A DNA stretch of 64,000 nucleotides, taken from Galaxea fascicularis. Its lineage: Eukaryota; Cnidaria; Anthozoa; Scleractinia; Euphylliidae. The DNA lies in NCBI GenBank assembly GCA_948470475.1, contig OX419335.1, forward strand, positions 42,668,025 through 42,732,024, given 5' to 3'. Position 1 is the first letter of the stretch. Each line of letters opens with the position of its first letter. Positions 1 through 15,400 of this stretch are shown in pieces. The notes below the pieces were generated by a model that had not been told where the DNA came from, did not search any database, and saw nothing but the letters and a program-made list of their open reading frames with translations. Made by a program: the position numbers and the translations under genes.

Positions 1-3000
1 GTGCTGTCTGATAATCCAGGTTGTATTTTCTCTGAAAATGGTAAAGGAAAGACCGAGTAATTTAGAAATTATATGCTAATGTTACTCTATGAACCAGAAA
101 GTGTTCTGCAACTGCTGAGGGCCAATTTAGATGGCACAGATTGGCTGGTGGGGGCACCGAACTGATGCGTATGTCGCGGTTTAAATTTGTTTCTGGTTTA
201 AATTTTTTTTTTGAACCTGTTTAATTTTCATTTTCCTTTGTGTCAAATTCATTACCATAGTCGGAAACAAAGGGAAACAAAAATAATCAAACTGGTTCAA
301 AGGTTTTAAATCAGAACACATACACATGCAACGCAAGTTTCGTCGCGTAGGTCACACCTATTAAAAAAGCGTCACATCAGACGTTTCATGACTGCTGTCC
401 CTTACTCAATGAAAAATATGACAGTAGTCAAAAAACGTCTGACAGGGCTATCACTAAAACTTGAAGTGGGTGGCGATTTCCATACCCTGGGTAGCAGAGG
501 TTTTTCTTCGCGCGCCTGGGGAATTCGAGTCACACGAGAGACAAGTCGAATAGGTAACCACGCAAAAGGCTCTGGCACCCAGACTGGTAGGATTTACAAA
601 AAGTAGCCGGGGATTCGAGTGGCTGTCGTGAAGTCAACATGCTGGATTTATATCAAAGTAGCCGGGGATATAACTCAAAATACAAGGGGGAAATCCCCGG
701 CCCCCAGCCCTTAATGACAGCCATACAGCGTCTGCCTTTTTGCTACTGTTTTAGCGCCTGAAGAAATCTCTTCCTTACAAAGTACTCGTTGAGAGGAATC
801 AAGCTATGGCGACGATTGGTCAGGAACTTGTCAAAAAGAACACACTTATGCCATGTAAATACGAACTCTGGTGAATTCATCGTCTTTTATTTACCTGCAG
901 ATACTCCACTGGTGAATCTTCCATGTTTAGCTACGAACAGAAGAAAAATTTGTCAAAGGATGTAACAGACAGAAACAGAGCACGAACAAGGATGACTTAA
1001 GTTAAACAAGACGTTGGACACAACTGATCATTACCTGATCGGCAGAATGCTGGTTATAGGAACCTAAACGCTGTAAAAGAAAATGATGACTTGTTAATAT
1101 TCCTGTTCAACAGTTGCAACGAGTCAAGCAACCATATTCCGAGGTTTGTGGGCTTAAGTAAATCAAAATATAGTAGAACGCAAACAAAGATTGTATCTTT
1201 TCTACTCACAAGTCTGTGATTCCGTATAGCCTCGCCATTCAACTGAAATAAACAACGAAACGCTTAGACAAATTAACTCAAAGATACAATGTTAAGAACC
1301 ATCACGATGTATGAGAAAAAGACATCTTAGTTGAAAGGCAAGATTCACTTTTTTTATTACGAGTGCATAACGTCTCCTGAGGAATGTCGTTGCCTACAAT
1401 GTAACAGCCTGTACCATTAAAACAACAACAAACTTCAAGTATTGAAATTAGCTCCAGAACAAATTGAAAATTATATGAAGCTCTGTCGTCTGCCAGAGAG
1501 GTTTTCTTTCAAGTTTTGAAAATAATTCACATTTTCGTTGATTTCTTCCACTACGAGCCGTGACTGATTAGCAAAATTGGCGCCACTTTGACTACAACTG
1601 AAAAGAAACCAAAGGAAACCAAACGACATGCGTCACGGATTTTCCCGCCCTTGGTGCTGATGACATGTAACAAGTTCGGATTCCGATTGGTTCGTTGGGA
1701 TGGGAATTCAGAGTATAAGCCTAACCCCCCCCCCCACCCCCCCCTCACCCTCTCACTCACTGTAGTGGGATTATGGGACTGCAAGCATCACGTGACGTGG
1801 GGTGACGGGAAGTGAAAAGGAGAGTCAATCGTGTTATCGAGTGTGTGATCGGGCTGTAATTCTTGTCTAAGGTTCAAAGTTGTTTTAGAAATACAAAGTT
1901 GTGTTGTAATTATTTCGTCACTTGCTAATTCCCCCGCGAGCCCGATTACATCATTACTTGGTTTCGGTTTTACGAAACGTGATTGCGACTGAATTTTGGC
2001 CGCGAGTTAGCTAAAAGAGCCACTTATGGCATCTTTGGTGCTTTGAACACAATACCACTTACCGGTTCAAGTTCACCGATTAAAAGCTTCAAGAATGTAC
2101 TTTTACCAACCCCATTATTACCAACAATGGCAACTGGAACGAAAAAGAAAACAGTGGTTTTAAAGAACCACATCGTGTTTGGGAAAGGTTTGCAACAAGT
2201 TGCCACGAGACTTAGGGGCCGTCAACATTTCACTTCTCCGCTAAACGTCAACTGGACGTTTAGGTCAGACACCCCCCCCCCCCCCCTACACACACACACC
2301 ATTCCCCACTCCCACTCCCTCCTAAACGTCCTCTTGAAACCAGTCGTTTCAGTGTGTGATGTGAAGTTAGTGATGTGCATTGCGTGAAGATACCAACAGT
2401 TTCTTTTCAAACGTAAAGAAAACTTTTAACGAATGACGCTTTCCCCTACGTGTTCTGCTTTTTTTCTATAGACCCTATGCAAAAATGGCTGCATTTAAAT
2501 TATTCCTCTGTTCATATTCAAAAGAGCCCAACTAACCTCGTTTTGGAGACAAAACTTCTAAAGAATTTGCTATCCCATGCGAGGTTAGTTGGGCTATTTT
2601 GAATATAAGCAAAAGAATCATTTAAACGCAGCCATTTTTGTATAGGGTCTATTGACGTTTTTGCTTCCGATTCCAGTATTCAGAAGAGAAAACCAGAAGT
2701 CACGTGTTGCATTCTCAGCACAACTTGAACTTTATTAAAATGGTTCAGTTTGCTTTTGGTCCGGCAAAAAAATGCCCCGAACTAACGTCCAAAAATTGAT
2801 TCGCCTTACCCCCTTCCAACCCTAAACGTCCAGTTGACGTGAACCAGGGAAGAAGTGAATATGTCGACGGCCCCTTACGGAATCTGAAAGGACACAATAT
2901 AACTTTTGCGATTGTCACGTTATGCTGCCCTGCCCATATCCTTCAAATTCCCCATCTCATTTTACTGTCAAGAGACAAAGGTATCAAATGTTCAAGCGCC

Positions 3001-5131
3001 ACTAAAATTTGTAAAACTTGTGTTGGACGAATTCTTACTTCTAGACTTCATGTCAATTCCAAAATCCAGATCAATGAACAGCTTGGGTTGATTGGGATAA
3101 CCGAATGTCACAGCTGTCGAGAGAGCATTTCAAAATCTTTTAGAAGGTTTAGTTAACATCCAAAGTACTGAATAACTGTGTGAATAACAGGATTTGCCCC
3201 AGAGACGTTCACTTTTAATACCCAATACACCTTATTCCAAAAATGGCGACTATTTTGTAATTCCTTTGTGTCCATGTTAATTGGCCCTTGCTGCCTCGTT
3301 TTAAGCTAAAAATTCTATTGTATTCTACAGATGCGATCGAGCCAAAGACGACTACTTAACATGAATATAGAAGAATAATAAAATTGTCGCCATTTGGTAA
3401 TAAGGTGTATGTCAACAATCCTTGTGGATCTCACATATTTAACATGTTACATGTAGGGAGAATTTGTATAAACATTAACTCCACTGATCCCTAGTGATCA
3501 TTTCCTGTGTTCTCATGCCCTGTATGATTGATGAACTAGCAATATGGTAAGGAGAAGTTAGATGGTGGTCAGTATTGGGATGTAAAGGGGTTGAACTAAA
3601 AATCACTTCCTGTTCAGAGCTGTCACCAAAACCAAGTGGCGTCAAACGCGAAACGAGTTCATTTCTTCGTTGATGAATTTTAAGGCCAATAAATGTGGTG
3701 ACTGCTGCGGTAATTCAAGGCTCATAAAAATATTAACCCATGCATACCACTGTGACAAAAGAATAAGCTGAACTTATATCCAGGAATAGCCACTGAACTT
3801 CGCGACAAAAGTTTTGAGGCTTAATCGAGAAACATGGCACGGGCTGTTCAGGAATAGCGACTTATTTGTGTGTTATACAGAATCGTCGTCTCATCGAAAC
3901 CTATACCTACGTTTCACACTTTGAAACCTAAAGTATTACCTTTCTTCTACGTCTTAATGCCTCGAGTATTGGACAAACACTCCCAATGCAAGGTAGTGCT
4001 CTAAGAAAAGTAGTTGGGCGCCAAAAATATCTAAACCTTTGAAACCCAGGACGCCCAGCATACAAGTTTGGTACAAAAACTAATATTTCCTGGTCGCCTA
4101 AAGGCAAAAGTAAGTCGCCAGGAGCAAGAGCACAGCCTTCCAATATTACTGGCCAACAACGTCCACCATTGTTGCGACCAACATGTCGTTTGAACACAGC
4201 GCTGTGCCGGTGTTGTTGCGAGCTGTTGACAGTTGTTCGATGTTGTTTCAACTGGCAAAAGCTCCCAACAGAAACCAAAGCGGCATTCATACGCACCTGA
4301 CATATTTGTTGGGTCCAACAAAGTTGGACGTTGGTGGCCAGTAATTTTGGGAATGCTTGCCACTGACCCTTACCTTAAATCGGATGCTCTTGAAGTAGAG
4401 CTCAGCAAGTAAAGAAAATTACCGGCCATAAGCTTCATCAAACAAAGGGTCCAAACTTAATCTTGCTACACATGTTAAGAAAGTGCATATCACCTCGTTG
4501 TTGCCTACCAATCATCATTTTTTCCACTGGGTAAATTTCGCAATGCTGAGAAACTCGATATATCCTCACAAGGACAATTCACACATGATTCTATTCCATC
4601 AACATTAACTTACATTTTAAACCCAGGATGGGTGGGTTGAGCGGCGGTGGCAGAGGAAACGAAAACTTCACCACATACTCCTTGGGTTTCTTTATGAGTT
4701 CCACTGGTTCAAGGTCATCCTTCATACAAAAACAACATACACAGTAAACTTCATGTACAAACAGCAAACACTCAGAGTATTCAATACATTCTCTGTCCAT
4801 TTCCAACTACATAGATACAGACTCCAGTAACCTTAATAATGATTATTAAGCTTGCGCTAATTCAAACGATTTTTTTAAAAAGCGAAATAAGTCTTTAAAA
4901 GGGGTTATTTCTGCGGAGAGCGTTTTACTTTCCTGAGGGAAGCTTGTATAATTTTTTAAATTCGTTGGTTTCGACAGGTGCACACAATGTTCGTTTTAAA
5001 AATAAAACACGGACTTCAATTTCCGTCGAGTTGTACGGCTGACCGAGCCAAAGTGTTTACATGGAGAAAAGTTGGCCCGGCTAGGAGGGTGACCCTACCT
5101 TCGAAGGAGGGTGACCCGGCTAGGAGTGTCA

Positions 5132-5169
<38 letters not shown>

Positions 5170-8100
5170 CGGTTCGCCAAGTTTTGTAAGGAAATGTATG
5201 AAAAGTTGGCTCGCCCCAGGGTAGCTCGGGTAGGCGGGTGACCCTTCTACCCGGGACAACTTTTCTCCATATAAACGGGGCCTAACAGTCTTTTCGTTCT
5301 TTTGATTAGTATTGTAACTATTTAGTTAAAGCCTTCTTTTATTCGAGTAAATTCTTCACACTTTCCTTCTCTGCTGACCATAGGCCATTTAAGCCTCTGG
5401 CTTTGGTTGCTCTCATGTATTTTTCCGAGTGTGTGATATGTAATAAAGACAAAGATAGATATATTTGGAATTTTAAGGTACTTACAGTGGAACAACACAA
5501 GACAAATTAATAATCAAACAAATACCTCATCAGGCAAGTCTTTCTTTCCACCTTTTTTGTTCTTTCTTCCTTGAGCTGCTTTCGTTTTCTCCTCCTTTGA
5601 ATTCAATTAGTAAACATTTACATGTATCCATTTTGTTTTAATTTTCTTTGCAAGTAAAATTTTAATAACGACTTCTTACCGCTTGTTTCTTAGATTGTCC
5701 TGATGCTTTAAGATCCTTGAGCTGCTTTTGCTGTAGAAAATACGAGTAAACAATAAGTGACTGTTACAAAGATATGCTTACTAGTCAAACAATATTGGAC
5801 CATCACGGTAATGAAAGGTGTTGGTTCAAGAGGGACGTAAGTGCTAATTTACCAGCAATTTGCTCCTTCAGCCCTTTGTATTTAAATACCTGTTTATTGT
5901 AAGCCTTCTCTTGTTCCTTCACCTTTTGAACATACATTTTCTTGAACTGTTCTAAAGAACAGATAAAAACAAAACTATTTGAGCTCTAAGATTTGAATTA
6001 AAATATTCATTTACAAATATCCAGAAGTAAGTTTCACTTTGCTTACCATAATTTCCTCGATAATAGTGAAGTTTCTGCTGATCTGCAAGGATAAAGCATA
6101 GTCATCGTGTGGGTTGTGGCAGGATGCTTAGAGCACTGAACACATGTCAAACAAGTACATGATTGATTGTCAATGCATATATAACCCACATACCTAAATG
6201 GATGATATCTGTACAAACACTATCCAAAAAGTACTGATCGTGAGATACCACAAGCAATGTCTTCTTCCAGTTTTGAAGGTAGCTGAAATATTAAATTAAA
6301 ATCATTACCAACCGTTTTAATTTTCTATTGTACTAGAAGCATGAATCAAAATATAAAGATTAGAAGTGCATTGAAAGATACAATGTAACTTACTTATCCA
6401 GCCATATCACTGCATTCAAGTCCAAATGGTTCGTAGGTTCATCCAACATAAGCAGAGTTGGTTCCATGAACAGGGCTCTGGAAAAAAAAAGGAATCAGCA
6501 CCAACTTATATTTTCTGGTGTGTAAGTCCAACAGGTGGATAAGTCAACTTACTATTTAACAACAATAACAATACTTTATTTACACACGTGACACCAAGGA
6601 GCTCCTAAGTGCTCGTTAAAATGTGTACATGTGTAAAATTATAAAACAATAAAATTGTATAGAATATAAAAAGATAAAATTAATCACCATCATCAATCAC
6701 ATTAATAAACACTACTTAAAATTAATACTAGCTAGTAATAATCTATGTACAAGGTTAAACAACTTTAAAAATTTAAAAAAACTCTTCAAGTCATATGAGT
6801 ATTATGAGCACGCTTAAAAGTGTCTTTGGACTCTTTAACCGTTGGAGGCAATGCATTCCACAGTTTACTGACTAAAAAGGTAAAAGATCTATGCATGTAC
6901 TCCAAGTTGAATGAGGGAAGTTCCAACCTGGTGCTAAGCCCACGTAAGTTATATTTAACATTCTTACGATTGAAAAACTTACTAATATAGGGTGCTCCGT
7001 GGCTATACAAGCACTTGTATAACATAACTAACGACTGGAATTGCCTGCGTTGTTCCAAAGACTTAATATTAACTATTTTTAGGAGGTCGTCGTATGAAAC
7101 AGACTTCGGAAAGCCTAAGATACTTCTTAATAAATAGTAATTAGTGTTCTCCATTTTGGTAGTCTCAGCATTACCTATCTCCAGCAAAAGAGGGCTGCAA
7201 TACTCAAGATGTGCCTAAAAGAGATTTTGCTTATTTTTGGTGTCTAAACTAAGTTCAAAATCGTTAGCATTTTGTTGTATGGTAATAATTGAGATTCAGA
7301 GTATCTGCAAATTAGTATAATGGGAAGTTTGTTAACTTAAAATACAAGGCTGTTGGCTGTTATTCCATCGCTAAGGTGTCTATTTATTTATTTAATTAAT
7401 TTGTTTGTTTGTTTATTTATTTATATTTATTTATTTGCACAATAACTGCTGGTGTAAGAACAAAGTGACACAAAGTTGAGACATGCTTTCACCTTGCCAG
7501 TGAAACACGCATCCTCCATCCACCAGAAAAGTGATTGACAGGTCTCTGCTGCATTTCCTTTGTAAACCCAAGACCCTGGGAACAAACATTTCTCAAAATT
7601 AAGAAAACATCAGTAAATGTTCCATTTGTACTATTTTTGAACCTGAAATGTACACCAAAGCATCTGGAAGACATCATGCATATTTAAAAAAACTGTTTTG
7701 TCATGCCTGCCATTAAAATGAAACTGGAGTGACAGCTCAAGTGTCTTGAAACTTACAGCCAAGATCCTGCGTACTCTTGATTCTGCAGAAGCAGCACCAA
7801 TAGCCTCCAATTCAACATACACCTGTACAGGAGCACAGTTAGGACAACAGAGATTAATTTAGTGAGAGAGAATCAAACCTTGAATCCTACTGAGTAACAC
7901 ATATCACTTAAACGACAGCTCTTCAACTCCACTTTTGTCTGGTATTTATTGTTATGAAACCAAAGTTGAGAATATCACGATGAAATTTCCAGTTCTTTTT
8001 TTTTGACATGTCAGTGGGGAGTGTGTAAAAAAACTTCCAACTGGTCTCTGAAGATCTGTTTTATTACCTCTTTCAGTTTTTCTGTTGCAGCCTCATCTCC

Positions 8101-9286
8101 ATTTTCACTCAGAGCAACAAGGCGTGCTTCCTGGAGAGGACAAATGGAGAATCAAGTTTGAGTTAATAGCACATTTAACATGTTAAAATAATCAAGCAAG
8201 TCAGTACATGGAGTGTAATAAAATAATTAATTGCATAAAATTAATAATGGATAACTAGTGACTGATAACAGCTAAAAAGCTACTAAAAAACTTAATTCTG
8301 AAAGAGATCTGGTCTCTCAGTTTCCAGTAGAACTCAGAGGTTACTGCAGTCTTTTCTTTCTTTAATATTCAATTGTATCTTATATTAATAATAATATTGC
8401 TTGAAAGCTAAAATCCTGGCCAAAATGTTTGGGACACTTGTGGAAAACTGCATTGGGAATAAATTCATCTGGTTACTGCCCTTACTCCCCCCCCTCCCCC
8501 CCCCCCAATGCAATGTTGATTGACTGAAACATTCAACCAATATCCAATAACTTCATTGTCTAACAGGGGGGGAGGGGGGGGGGCGCAAGTATGAAGGTTG
8601 AGAAAAATGAAACTTATTGTGGGCAATGTTCAAGACCTAAATCCAAAGCAGGTGTATTCTTTGCATGTGATTTAGCAATGCGCCAGAACAAATCATGGCC
8701 ACAATTGTAGTCCAAATTATCTGCAATGGATCCATCTGTCAAACAAGGTTCACCATAACATCAGAGCATGGTGATCATATGGCTGGGTGTGGGGCAGGAG
8801 ATGTTGGGGAGGAGGGGGTATGCTATGGATCAGAACTGACCTCCTCTAATAACTGTAGTCTCTTTGTGTCAGCCTTCAGCACCACATCAAAAGCAGGTGA
8901 CTCGCTGGCTTCCACATCTAAAGGAATATTTTAAAGCACTTCAGGGTAAAAGAAAATTCAATTCTGACATTCATTTGTCCATATTACACAAGTGTAGCTC
9001 TGGTTTGCTTTCTCTGGGCCATGCCAATCAGCACTGACAGAGCTGTAAACCACAATAGGCCCAATATCACTATCAAAAATCATACCACCAAACAGCATAC
9101 TCTGATCAATATCACCATTCCATCAGACAGAAATGTGTCAGTGAAAGAATTTGAAAAGCTAGCTATTGTAAATACAAAGACCTGGAAATCCAAGTGTCTA
9201 GAATGCACAGGGTAAGCAGGCTACAATGATTGCTATGGTGATTGGAGTACTTGGGGTGATAAGTATAGGTAATCACATGATTCCGA

Positions 9287-9322
<36 letters not shown>

Positions 9323-9390
9323 TCAAAGACCAACAAAATTGCACGAGCCCGTAGGGCGAGTGCAATTTGTGGTCTTTGAAAAATTTACAA

Positions 9391-9426
<36 letters not shown>

Positions 9427-12400
9427 GTGATTACTTGTTAATAATACACTTGAAAAAATAGACTACTTATAAAGCTTCAAGCCTATACATTGACTACTGA
9501 GGAAATCTTCGGAGGTGTTCGGGTGATCGTCGGAAATTGTCGGAAGCATTCGGGTGATCTTCGGAAGTGTTCGGCGATCTTCGGAAATCTTCGTGTTGTG
9601 CTCGGAAATCTTCGGAAGGTTTTGCACGATATTCGGCGGTCTTCGAAATACATCGGTTGGTTTTCGGAAGTCTTCGTTTTAACTTCGGAAATCTTCGTTG
9701 TAATTTGCACTGGTGTTACACTTTTGCACTGGTGTTACACTTTTTTGCACTGGTGTTACACTTTCTGCACTTTGTTACACTTGAACTGCACTGCTCTCAG
9801 CCAATCACAGTCGAGTAATTTTTTCAAGTGTATTATTAAGTGAGTGAATACATGTATGTTGGGAAAACACGAGTAGGCAGTGAGATCAACCAGATACAGA
9901 AAATAGTATCGTTAGGAACAGACTCTCCACATCAAGGCACCTAAGGCCCCAGGCAGGGGCTTTACATGTATGCCTGCCTGTTTGATATGATGAGTCAAGA
10001 GACTAAGATCATTGCCCATGATACATCATTTATAGTAATAATAATTTATTATTATGCATGGGAAGAGGGAAGTTCCAGAAGGGTGACAAAGTGTGCCTGT
10101 TATGTGCATAAGCATGGGGACAATGATGAGAATTCAATTCTTGTTACCTTGTTCACAAAGAAGGACATCAATGTTTGGTGGAATAGCAAGCTTTCTGGCA
10201 GCAATGTGTGTTAAAAGAGTTGTTTTTCCCATACTAGAAAAAAAAAACATGAAACAACTGTGTGTTAATTATCAATCCAGCTAATTTAAGGTTTACTCAA
10301 AAAACTATGTTAAAGTTGTATTCTTGTCAATGCTGTCTTGAAAAACTCCCTGTAAATTGTTAACCCTTGCCACAAGTACACCTGTATGGACAAAAGTGAC
10401 AGACTACGGGAAAGACATTTTCTAATCTACATTAGGTTCTACTGGTTGGATAATTCTCGAACAAATTTTTCTGTTTAAGGTGGCTCAAAACAGTTTCCAG
10501 CACTTTCCAAGATGTAGATTTTGATGGGTCATTATTACCACTCTTTATCAGTTGATGCAATAATCATGGTATCAAAAAACTGCCCAATCATTTGTGAATA
10601 CGTTAGTATTATTTTTGTGACTCTATAGGTTACCATAGAAACACTATGACCTGCTAAAAACACCCTTAATTTCAGCTTTAAGCGCTTATATTTCAAAAAC
10701 AGCACGGTGAAATTTTTTCTTATTATAGAATTTTGATAAGCAGGATGAGATGCAACTTTTTGCAAAGTTTAAATAAAGTCGGTACATGGAGTTCAGAGCC
10801 ACCTTAAATTAATATGGTTAAATGCAATTTAACTTTATAGTTAGTTAACAACAAGGAGCATTCTTTGTTAGCATTAGTAGCATCTTGGTGTTTTTTGTTG
10901 GCGTTAGTGGTTACATTTCTAGAGTCATGGCATTGGGATCTCCAGGCATCCTCTCAGTATGTGTTCCACTACTGGTGGTCAGCGGTCTTTTCTGCTGCTC
11001 ATGCTTGCATTGCTTCATGCTCATATCACAGTTTGTCCTTGTGTGCATGACATTGTTCCAGTCAGGTGTTTGTTCGTTAGCTTGTGATTTTTCCCTTCCC
11101 ACCCATCCCCGTTGGTTGAGTATATTTCTTTTGCATATCAGTCCTGTTACTATTTATTCCATAGTTTTTCCACTGAAAATCTTGCTTCAGTGTGACGCAT
11201 GCCTGGGTTCTCTGTGGGTGTGGGGGGCTCGCCATCTGGGTGGTCTTAAATCGTGGGGCTGGGGCTGCAAGGCAAGTGTTGGATTTGCTTGTCCCAGGCA
11301 CCTAACCTCCATTTTTTTGCAACAATGTTGTTAATTATAGACTGACATTCTTCTGATATTTTGGCTGTTAGATTCTTACCCATTTGGGCCAACCAAACCA
11401 TATCGCCGGCCAGCTGTGATGTTAAGATTTGCATTAACAAAGAGATCTTTGCCACGTGCAGAAATACTGAATTTCTCAACCTAAAAACAAATGGCAATGA
11501 GTTAACTACTTATCTAAGAGAGGTTTTCAATTGAGTGTCATAAACCCAAAACCAAAGCAATTACTATGACCAATCACAAGTCAAGAGGTGAAGACAGCTC
11601 AGTAAACCAATCAGAATTTGAAGTAATTACATGCTACTGGCACCAAGCACGGGAAATTGTGCCCATGCAACTCGCCATTGGTTTTGGTTTTGCTTCTCGT
11701 TGGCTGAGAAAGTGACATGAATGTTGTCAACCAATCACAGAGCAAAGTACATGTAAAGGAAAACCAAAGTAAATGGGAATTACTTATGTCACTCGATTGG
11801 AAACCGCTCCATACCTGCAATATTTTCTTACTGAATCTTTAATTTGAAACACTCCAAATATGTTCATGTCATCTGTACACAAGTGTTCCTACACTATGGT
11901 AATGGTAACAGATTGTGTGGTACATTACAAATGATGGGAGTTTCTTTTTTAAAATAAAAATGACTTTCTCAAGCTTCTCTGTCATCAAATTCTGCTCTAT
12001 TGTCAATATGTTGAATGATGAAAGAATAGGTTTGCTTGATGTTACTGATTTTAGCTTACTCAGCTCACAGTCCCAACAGTTAAAGTGCCCCTAACACCAA
12101 AACATTTTTTTCGCTAAAGTAAATCTTTGCACTTGTTCAAAACACATTGCAGCCTTTTTTTTCCATTTTTTTTTTTTTATAAATCCTGCCTTTTTATAGG
12201 CTTTGAAACGTACAAAAAACCAAGCATCATTTGGTACACAACCACACCAGTAGGGGAGTGGGTCTATTCCTGATTTGACGTCACAATCTACTTTGCATGC
12301 ATGTTTACAAAGAGTTAATGCAATGCAAATCAGTTTGTGACATCAAATCCAGAATAGGCCTACTCCCCTTCTGACTTGGTCATGAACCAAATGATGTTCA

Positions 12401-15400
12401 GCTTTAAAGCCTATAAAAAGTCAAGATTTGGTGAAAAAAGGAAAAAAATGCCACAATACATTTCAAACAGGTGCAAAGATATATTTTAGTGAAAAAAAAT
12501 ATTTTGGGGTTAGAGGCACTTTAAGTGTTGTGCAACTAATGAGTTTCTATTCACATATTAATTTGCAATGAACAAGTAATAATAATTGTTCATTACTTCT
12601 TAAGCATTTTGACTCTCTCTAAACTCTGAGCGTATACTTTGAATCAGTACTTTTTTCTATCAGTAAATGCACAAACAAATTAAATATAAATACTTTTTTT
12701 GAAAATTTTATGACCAACTCTAGACATTTTCTTCTCCCTTTCAAAAAATCACTTTCAAAACTCAAACACAAAAATTACAAGTTTAGAAGTACATGTATAC
12801 CCTATGCTGTGCTACTGCAAGGTTTTATTATACCAAATAAAAAAAAAACTTCCAACCTCAATTTTAAAAAATATAATAGTAATTTCCATGTCCATTGAAC
12901 AATGCAATCATTTGGTCTTTATTTACCTTAATATCCAGAGCATTTTCCAAAATTGCTGTTTTAGCTGATGACTCTTGTTGAGACACAGAAAATTGTGAAC
13001 CTGCTACTTCTTGGGTTTCTGCTTCAAACTTTTGCTATATTAAAAGGAGCACACAAAGTTTGAAAAGCCTTGTACTTTAATGAGGCAGTACATACACGTA
13101 GTATTATTATATAGCTGGTAGCTGACATAACATGCAGGGGTTCTGATTGGCTGAGGGCTAGGGCATTATTCTCCTGTAATGCCCATGGGCTGATTACTAA
13201 TAATTAGTATTATGCAAAAACAAAACAAAACAACCATCGGCTGTTTTTTTTTTTGTAAGTCAAATAAATATTAATATTTTACAACTTATTAATCTTGAAT
13301 GTTCCGTCATTACAAGAAAATCCCAAACATGAACCTTGCTGTATTTACCCTACTATCACTTGGTCAATATGGCAAGGCATCACTTTGAGATTTTCCTGTA
13401 AAGACATCACTCTCAGTTATTAAGTAGTCAAAATCATTGTGGTCATTAAAGTGCAACACAAACTGTGGACTGTACTGTGGAATAGTCTGCCCTCAGATTC
13501 AACAGTCGCTCTCTCTTAATGAATTTCAATCTAAGTTGAAGAATTGTGATTTTAATAGTAGTCTTATCCAAGTTTTATTTTGCTTTTATCCACGGCTTCC
13601 TTGTAAAGCAGGTCTTTAACAGTAATACCGGTAGTTTTTAATAATTAATTTAGTTAGATTTATTTAATGAAATTAATATTGTAAATTCCTGAAGGAATGT
13701 CTAAATAAAGATTTTACCTTTACCTTTATCTGAACTGAACTACATTTCATTTGCAGTTAACACAGTAAAAATCCCCACAGCATAAATACCCACAACTGAG
13801 AACCAGAAATTAGTAATTGCGGAGGTGGTGCCCAAGGTTCTCAGCTTCTTTTATTCAAGTGAAAGCATTTTTCACCACCAACCAGCAGAAAAAATTAAAG
13901 GGCCGTACCTTTTGCATTCAGCCTAACAAGGGTACCAGGCTGAAATTTAAGTAAAAACAAACAGCTTTGCAATGGGAAAATGAGTGATAAAATGTGGTAA
14001 CTTTAAGTCATTTGAAAAGCTGTACCTACATGGATCGGAGTAACAACAAGTGTACGACAATTTAGAATACCAACTGAGAAACAATATGGGGACTAAAATT
14101 ATCAAATTCATTACCTTTTTCTTGAGTTTCCTTAGCTCCTTTTTGCTTAACTTCTGCACATCTGCTGCATCCTCTGTAGGATAAAATAATCAAAGTCAGG
14201 ACTGAAACAACAATAAATCACAGAAACAAAAGTTAGTTAGGGCACACATGAACCCACAATTTGACCTGCTCCCAAAGTCAGTGGCTTCATAGCTCAGTTG
14301 CTTACAGCATCGCGCCGGCATTGCAAATTCACAGGTTTAAACCCCCTTGAAGTCCTGATTTTTTTTCAGGCTTCTTTAAGCAATTGCAACAATTGCATTC
14401 ACAACTGCGAGGATCATTATTTATTTGAAAAGTTAGTTTTAGGAGGGAATCAGCCTGGAAAGGAATGATTGTGCATGTTTTACCTTTTCAACAGTCAAGA
14501 AAAATGATTGCATCAAGGTGGATAAAATAAGGAGAAAATCAATCCCCTGATATTATGACCTTAAACTTAAGACCATAGTATAATCCCCTGAAATAAAAAA
14601 AGGAAACCGAGCAAGTTGAAAAATAAGAAGTCTTGGTTACTACTAAAACTTGTTACCCACCCCCACCATACAGTGTACATACCAATAAAATGTAAAGCCT
14701 CTACATGTATATGTTGTGGTTTAATTTTTTGTTTGGTTTAAAGTTTTTCAAACCAGTTTAAATTTTGTTTTCCTTTGTCTCAGATTATGGTGATGGCTCT
14801 GAGACAAAGAAAAATCAAAATTAAACTGGTTTAAAAATGTTTAAACCAAAGAAAAATTTGAACCACAACATATATAATGCACCTATCAATGGTTTGCCCC
14901 AGGATGAGGGGGGTGGGAACCCCCAGTGGAATTTGATATTAGTAGGTTTTCAAATGTCAATTTCCTCACCCTTGGGTATCCATTAAGGGTGAATTTTCCT
15001 TCTACCCAGGTGGAGCTGTATAAAGTCAAATTCCCAAGGTTGTACTCCCCCTCCTTCCCCCCTCCCGCCCCCCTCCCATCCTGGGGCAAATCATTGATAG
15101 GTGTGTAATGCCAGGGTCCGAAATTAACTTTTTTCTAAGGGAGCCAATTGGCGACTAACCTAAAAATTTTGGTCGCCAAATGGAAGGGTTTGGTCGCCAA
15201 AGACAAGTGTTAGTTTTTTTGGTTTGGTTGTATTAATTTTTCGTTTTACTCCAGTAGTTTAATTTACGTTAATTTATAGTAAAAGCAAAAAATTTAAACT
15301 TTCTTTCACTATAATTAAACAAAATGTTTCCATTCAACACAATATTATTACATACAGCTATTAAAGCCGTGTAACGATAACATAGTCCTACATCTCAATA

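Noticed and set aside
2024..2206. Stand-alone ATP-binding mini-gene
   Set aside because: Only 2063-2133 is coding; it is ABCF1 exon 18, with an acceptor before it and a GTAAGT donor after it.
4978..5241. 87-codon plus-strand frame
   Set aside because: It translates the fold-back MITE at 5055-5276.
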